Source of the DNA: Deltaproteobacteria bacterium
GTDB taxonomy: Bacteria; Desulfobacterota; Desulfarculia; Desulfarculales; Desulfarculaceae
DNA: 8,287 nucleotides
Assembly (NCBI GenBank): GCA_020444165.1
Contig: JAHLLK010000183.1
Span: 1-8,287 of the forward strand
Reading direction: 5' to 3'
Shown here: in pieces, positions 6,112-8,287 of the stretch
Layout of the letters: every line of letters begins with the position of its first letter
Numbering within the stretch: the first letter of the stretch is position 1
Position numbers and translations under genes: made by a program
The notes under the pieces: model-generated
Told to the model about the DNA's origin: nothing
The model's database searches: none
What the model saw: only the letters and a program-made list of their open reading frames with translations

Positions 6112-6390
6112 ATGTCGCCCACCACTCAGACGAAGACGGAACGAATCGACGTCCGGCTCAGTCCCTCATCGAAGGCGCTGTTGCAGGAAGCGGCCAAGGC
6201 GACGCATAAAAACGTCAGCGAGTTCATTTTGGAGGCGGGGATTGTCGCCGCCAATCAGGCCTTGGCTGAACGACGGCTGTTCCTGCTGGACGAAGCTCGG
6301 TGGAAAGAGTTTCAGGAGATACTGGATCGTCCGGTCCAGAAGAAGCCTCGCCTGGGCAAACTGCTGAGCGAGCCTGGCGTTCTTGACTGA
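6112..6390 (+). CDS. tacA: TacA-type antitoxin (DUF1778, ribbon-helix-helix)
   Basis: 92-residue antitoxin partner of the following acetyltransferase. The N-terminal ribbon-helix-helix, which binds the operator as a dimer, is ERIDVRLSPSSKALLQEAAK with VSEFILEAGIVAANQAL (residues 10-51). The C-terminal tail (FLLDEARWKEFQEILDRPV...PRLGKLLSEPGVLD, 57-92) is the segment that wraps around and inhibits the GNAT toxin in this family. Normal length and intact. A consensus AAGGAGG sets the start. Its TGA overlaps the toxin ATG as TGATG, so the pair is translationally coupled, with the antitoxin first. It sits opposite to the phage genes, divergent from HNH. Confidence 0.92.
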   Translation: MSPTTQTKTERIDVRLSPSSKALLQEAAKATHKNVSEFILEAGIVAANQALAERRLFLLDEARWKEFQEILDRPVQKKPRLGKLLSEPGVLD

Positions 6391-6893
6391 TGGGCGGTCG
6401 GTTTGGTCCGGTCCACAAGCTTACGGCAGCGGACGAGGCAGGGGATTTCGATTGCGGTCAGCAGGAACTGAATCTTTTTTTGCACCGCTATGCCCTTGTC
6501 AATCAGAGAGCCAACAGCGCTCAGACGTATGTGTCCTGTGTGGACGACGCTGTCGTCGGCTACTACAGCCTCTGTGTGAGCAGCGTCGGTTTTGATGACG
6601 CGCCCCATCGGGTGATAAAGGGGCTTGCCAGGCATCGTGTGCCCGTCATGCTTCTGGCCCGCCTTGGCGTGGATCAGAAGTTTCAGCGCCAGGGGTTGGG
6701 CCAGGCCCTGCTCAAAGACGCCATCCTGCGCACCATGCAGGCGGCGGATATCGCCGGAATTCGTGCACTACTGGCGCACGCCAAGGACGAGCATGCCCGG
6801 CAGTGGTATCTCTCCTGGGATTTCGAACCCAGCCCCACAGATCCTTTCCACCTGTTTTTGCTCATCAAGGACATGCGTGAAGCGGGAAGATAG
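6390..6893 (+). CDS. tacT: TacT-type GNAT acetyltransferase toxin
   Basis: 167-residue toxin of the TacT/AtaT class, which uses acetyl-CoA to acetylate the amino group of charged aminoacyl-tRNA and stops translation. Family marks: FDCGQQELNLFLHRYAL (20-36, the FxCGxxxLxxFL start), VVGYYSLCV (55-63), LARLGVDQKFQRQGLGQALLKDA (89-111, acetyl-CoA loop QRQGLG) and QWYLSWDFEPSPTDPFHLFLLIKD (138-161) with the conserved catalytic-type Y140. The usual FGF after that tyrosine is WDF here, a mild departure. Full length, with no frame damage. Coupled to tacA by TGATG. The next plus-strand remnant begins 94 bp downstream. Confidence 0.92.
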   Translation: MGGRFGPVHKLTAADEAGDFDCGQQELNLFLHRYALVNQRANSAQTYVSCVDDAVVGYYSLCVSSVGFDDAPHRVIKGLARHRVPVMLLARLGVDQKFQRQGLGQALLKDAILRTMQAADIAGIRALLAHAKDEHARQWYLSWDFEPSPTDPFHLFLLIKDMREAGR

Positions 6894-6987
6894 CACACTG
6901 CGCTTATCATACGGCATCAGAGATCAAAGCTCATGCCGCTGGGAACGTACGGGTCGTTGTCATTGCTCAGAATGGGAGGCCAAGGCC

Positions 6988-7140
6988 GTGATCCAAAATT
7001 TATCCAGTTCCAAGCAGACCCAGGAGACCTTGGCGCTGCTCAAAATCCTGGCACTCGGAAACCGCCAGATCGAGGAAGGCAAGGTCCAATCGGCCGGAGA
7101 AGCACTCCAGCGTCTGCGGGAGCGGGTGGGGAATCGTTGA
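6988..7140 (+). pseudogene. C-terminal remnant of a Phd/RelB-type antitoxin
   Basis: 50 codons from GTG 6988 (GGGAGG 8 bases upstream) to TGA 7140. The stretch ETLALLKILALGNRQIEEGK followed by VQSAGEALQRLRERV matches the toxin-binding C-terminal half common in Phd/YefM and RelB-type antitoxins. The N-terminal DNA-binding half is missing: bases 6894-6987 hold no recognisable piece of it in any plus frame. It is followed at once by a ParE-like toxin remnant, which supports the reading as a decayed antitoxin. The GTG and ribosome site leave open that a 50-residue peptide is still made. Confidence 0.6.
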
Positions 7141-7242
7141 TAGCTTTCAACGGCGTTGCTGGCTGAGGATGTGTTTCGCGACCTGGAGGGCATTTATGAC
7201 TTCATTGCCACACATGATAAAAATACCTACACATTTTCATAA
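7137..7242 (+). pseudogene. N-terminal remnant of a ParE/RelE-type toxin
   Basis: Frame +1 at 7159-7242 reads LAEDVFRDLEGIYDFIATHDK and then stops at TAA. This is the signature of the first helix of ParE-type toxins (x-AE-DL-x-IYDYIA-x-HD). The likely old start is the TTG at 7137 overlapping the antitoxin stop, in another frame (IAFNGV); a one-base frameshift around 7158 then leads into the toxin frame. Everything beyond the first ~30 residues is lost. Together with 6988-7140 this makes a dead antitoxin-toxin pair in canonical order and spacing. Confidence 0.6.
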
Positions 7243-7292
7243 GTGTCTGGGTTTTTATCAAGGTGATGATTTCATGTCCTCGCTCGTGTGCG

Positions 7293-7300
7293 TATAGAAT
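7293..7300 (+). promoter_or_regulatory. Candidate -10 element for the orphan DUF1778 gene
   Basis: TATAGAAT contains TAGAAT (five of six to TATAAT), 51 bases before ATG 7352. The matching -35 region (TTCATG, 7271-7276) is weak, so this is only a candidate. The surrounding 7243-7338 is AT-richer than its neighbours and contains no gene. Confidence 0.3.
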
Positions 7301-7351
7301 ATTAACGGGCGCAGATGTACTCCTTAACACGCCAGACTGGAGGACATGACA

Positions 7352-7636
7352 ATGCAGCAATCTCGTCCGTCGAGCCGCAGCACGAATATCATTATCCGGG
7401 TGACTCCCGAGCAGCGGGACCTGATCGACCAGGCCGCCTTGCTCAACAACAAGACCCAGACCGATTTCATCCTCGAAGCGGCGACCATGGCCGCGCAGGA
7501 CTCCATCCTCGACCAGGTGCTGCTTCCCGTCCCAGTCGAACAGTTCGAGGCGTTCCAGAGATTTCTGGAGAGATCACCTGAACAGGACAAACGCTTGAGC
7601 GCCCTCATGGCACGTACGTCTCGCTGGGGGAAGTGA
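7352..7636 (+). CDS. Orphan DUF1778 (TacA-like) antitoxin without a toxin partner
   Basis: 94 residues from ATG 7352; GGAGG at 7339-7343 is 8 bases away, whereas the alternative ATG 7346 is only 2 bases away. The ribbon-helix-helix is STNIIIRVTPEQRDLIDQAA with TQTDFILEAATMAAQDSILD (10-54). The C-terminal toxin-binding region is VPVEQFEAFQRFLERSPEQDKRLSALMARTSRW (61-92). It is clearly the same family as the tacA at 6112 but is diverged, not a recent copy. No GNAT gene follows: the next bases lead into iteron-like repeats and the opposing primase. It may be a remnant whose toxin was lost, a regulator, or an anti-addiction gene. Confidence 0.88.
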   Translation: MQQSRPSSRSTNIIIRVTPEQRDLIDQAALLNNKTQTDFILEAATMAAQDSILDQVLLPVPVEQFEAFQRFLERSPEQDKRLSALMARTSRWGK

Positions 7637-7653
7637 TCCCTTCAATATCCCTT

Positions 7654-7680
7654 TTGGACGCATTGGACGGATTGGACGCA
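7654..7680 (+). repeat. Three 9-bp iteron-like direct repeats (TTGGACGSA)
   Basis: TTGGACGCA-TTGGACGGA-TTGGACGCA in perfect 9-bp register. The motif recurs in inverted orientation at 7742-7764. The 15-bp core TTGGACGGATTGGAC (7663-7677) is a perfect inverted match to 7744-7758. Confidence 0.8.
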
Positions 7681-7697
7681 TCTTCCGGTTGAAGCCC

Positions 7698-7723
7698 TAC
7701 GCGCATGCGCGCACGCGCGCGTG
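7698..7723. other. 26-bp strictly alternating purine-pyrimidine tract
   Basis: From TACGCGCATG to GCGCGTG every base alternates pyrimidine/purine, mostly CG and CA/TG steps. Such tracts can adopt Z-DNA under negative supercoiling. It sits in the centre of the inverted iteron-like arrays. Confidence 0.7.
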
Positions 7724-7737
7724 GCCGATTAACGGTT

Positions 7738-8187
7738 TCATCTGTCCAATCCGTCCAACCGTCCATCGTGTTCGATCTTGACGGCGATACCCCGGAATAT
7801 CCGCTGGGTCGAGCCGAACACCGTCCTTCTGTCGGCGATGAACTCACGCTTGGCCAGATTCGCACTGAATGCCTTGGTACTGCCGGCGTGCTCTCCGTTG
7901 CGATCCGCGTAGTTCTTCCACGATTCGAAGAGGCGGGCCGTGGTCTCCCACGATGCCCTCCCAATTTCGCAGCATTCCTCGATCCACTGCCCGAAGAGGT
8001 CCTGCTCGTCGAAATAGGCGGCCGTGGCCTCCTTCACGCTCTCGGGCCGCAGGAGTCCGTTTTCCTGCCAGTCCAGGCAGCCTTCGATCATCCAGCGCAG
8101 GATGACCGGGTACTCGGCCTTCAGTTTCTCTTCCAGGCGCTTGTCCGGGCTCGCGGGCTTGTGGATGAAAGGAATGATGTTGTGAGC
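7738..8187 (-). pseudogene. C-terminal part of a P4-type phage/plasmid primase-helicase, 5'-truncated
   Basis: Last ~148 codons of a P4-alpha-like primase/helicase, the replication protein of phage satellites and small prophages. Homology starts at about NIIPFIHKPASPDKRLEEKL (from ~8181), continues YPVILRWMIEGCLDWQENGL, VKEATAAYFDEQDLFGQWIEEC and WETTARLFESWKNYADRNGE, and ends with TQRIFRGIAVKIEHDGRLDG. These are the post-helicase C-terminal elements of the family, normally preceded by several hundred residues of primase and helicase. A TAG lies just upstream (8188-8190) and no start codon precedes the homology; ATG 8091 is the first in-frame ATG. The 5' part is missing, replaced at ~8185 by the region carrying a plus-strand operator and gene. 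It reads in the same direction as HNH and the terminases. Confidence 0.82.
7742..7764 (-). repeat. Inverted counterpart of the 9-bp iteron-like repeats
   Basis: On the minus strand: GGACGG-TTGGACGGA-TTGGACAGA. It overlaps the last codons of the primase (encoding DGRLDGLDR) and mirrors the 7654-7680 array across a 65-bp spacer. Confidence 0.75.
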
Positions 8188-8213
8188 CTATTCGCATGGA
8201 ACATGGCAACCGG

Positions 8214-8253
8214 GAGAATGTTATGCTATACTAGAGGATAGCATAACATTCTC
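8214..8253. promoter_or_regulatory. Perfect 16-bp inverted repeat: operator/promoter of the right-edge gene
   Basis: Arms GAGAATGTTATGCTAT (8214-8229) and its exact complement (8238-8253) around an 8-base spacer. TATACT (8227-8232) at the edge of the left arm is a good -10 element; the -35 is weak (TGGCAA, 8204-8209). A dimeric repressor bound here would block transcription of the gene starting at 8267, as in autoregulated toxin-antitoxin or phage-repressor promoters. No U-run follows the stem, so a terminator is less likely. Confidence 0.7.
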
Positions 8254-8266
8254 TTGGAGGTCTGCC

Positions 8267-8287
8267 ATGGCCAAGCAATACAAGTTT
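8267..8287 (+). CDS. Start of an unidentified gene, cut by the window end
   Basis: ATG 8267 with GGAGG (8256-8260) six bases upstream; only MAKQYKF is visible. The product cannot be identified from seven residues. The strong inverted repeat directly upstream suggests an autoregulated gene, by context perhaps another antitoxin or regulator. Confidence 0.5.

Noticed and set aside
5880..6125. 81-codon minus-strand open frame upstream of HNH
   Set aside because: No ribosome site, no family resemblance, and it overlaps the tacA start; treated as non-coding intergenic DNA.
7654..7764. Rho-independent terminator between the orphan antitoxin and primase
   Set aside because: The arms are long but the loop is 65 bases and no T-run follows either arm; the internal 9-bp periodicity fits iterons better.
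7705..8241. 178-codon plus-strand open frame over the primase region
   Set aside because: Opposite strand of the recognisable primase C-terminus; runs through the iteron-like repeats and ends in the palindrome, with no family resemblance.

Overview
The window looks like a decaying, rearranged prophage (or phage-satellite) segment in a GC-rich bacterium. The style of the phage and toxin-antitoxin proteins suggests a sulfate-reducing, Desulfovibrio-like deltaproteobacterium; that is an impression from protein style, not a proven assignment. No tRNA, rRNA, CRISPR array, transposase or integrase was seen.

The backbone is one leftward (minus-strand) phage block. From right to left it holds the C-terminal part of a P4-type primase (7738-8187), an HNH endonuclease (5497-5868), a ParB-domain/DNA methyltransferase (4120-5503), the terminase small subunit (2968-3426), the terminase large subunit (1015-2685) and the first ~170 residues of an HK97-type portal protein (to about 505). 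HNH, methylase, terS, terL and portal are in the usual order of an HK97-type packaging module. The block stops abruptly: the portal reading frame breaks near 503-512 and the DNA continues as the last ~160 codons of a type I restriction HsdR subunit. No protease, capsid or tail gene follows.

Every gap in the leftward block carries rightward (plus-strand) cargo. A 64-residue unknown gene lies between terL and terS. A toxin-first RelE/HigB-XRE pair lies between terS and the methylase. A cluster lies between HNH and primase: an intact tacA-tacT (DUF1778 + GNAT) pair, a decayed Phd/RelB-ParE pair, and an orphan DUF1778 antitoxin. At the right edge another plus-strand gene starts behind a perfect 16-bp inverted repeat, just where the primase homology is cut off.

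Three sequence-level observations stand out. (1) The ParB-methylase gene is split by a perfect 196-bp tandem duplication (201-bp copies overlapping by CGGTT); removing one unit restores a single 395-codon frame, so this is a recent and potentially reversible frameshift or an assembly error. (2) The portal/hsdR chimera is a deletion scar or a misassembly. (3) Two inverted sets of 9-bp TTGGACGSA repeats flank a 26-bp strictly alternating purine-pyrimidine tract at the primase 3' end, resembling an iteron origin of a P4-like replicon. I found no clearly new multi-gene system. The best candidates for novelty are the switchable duplication, the iteron structure and the unknown gene between terS and terL.
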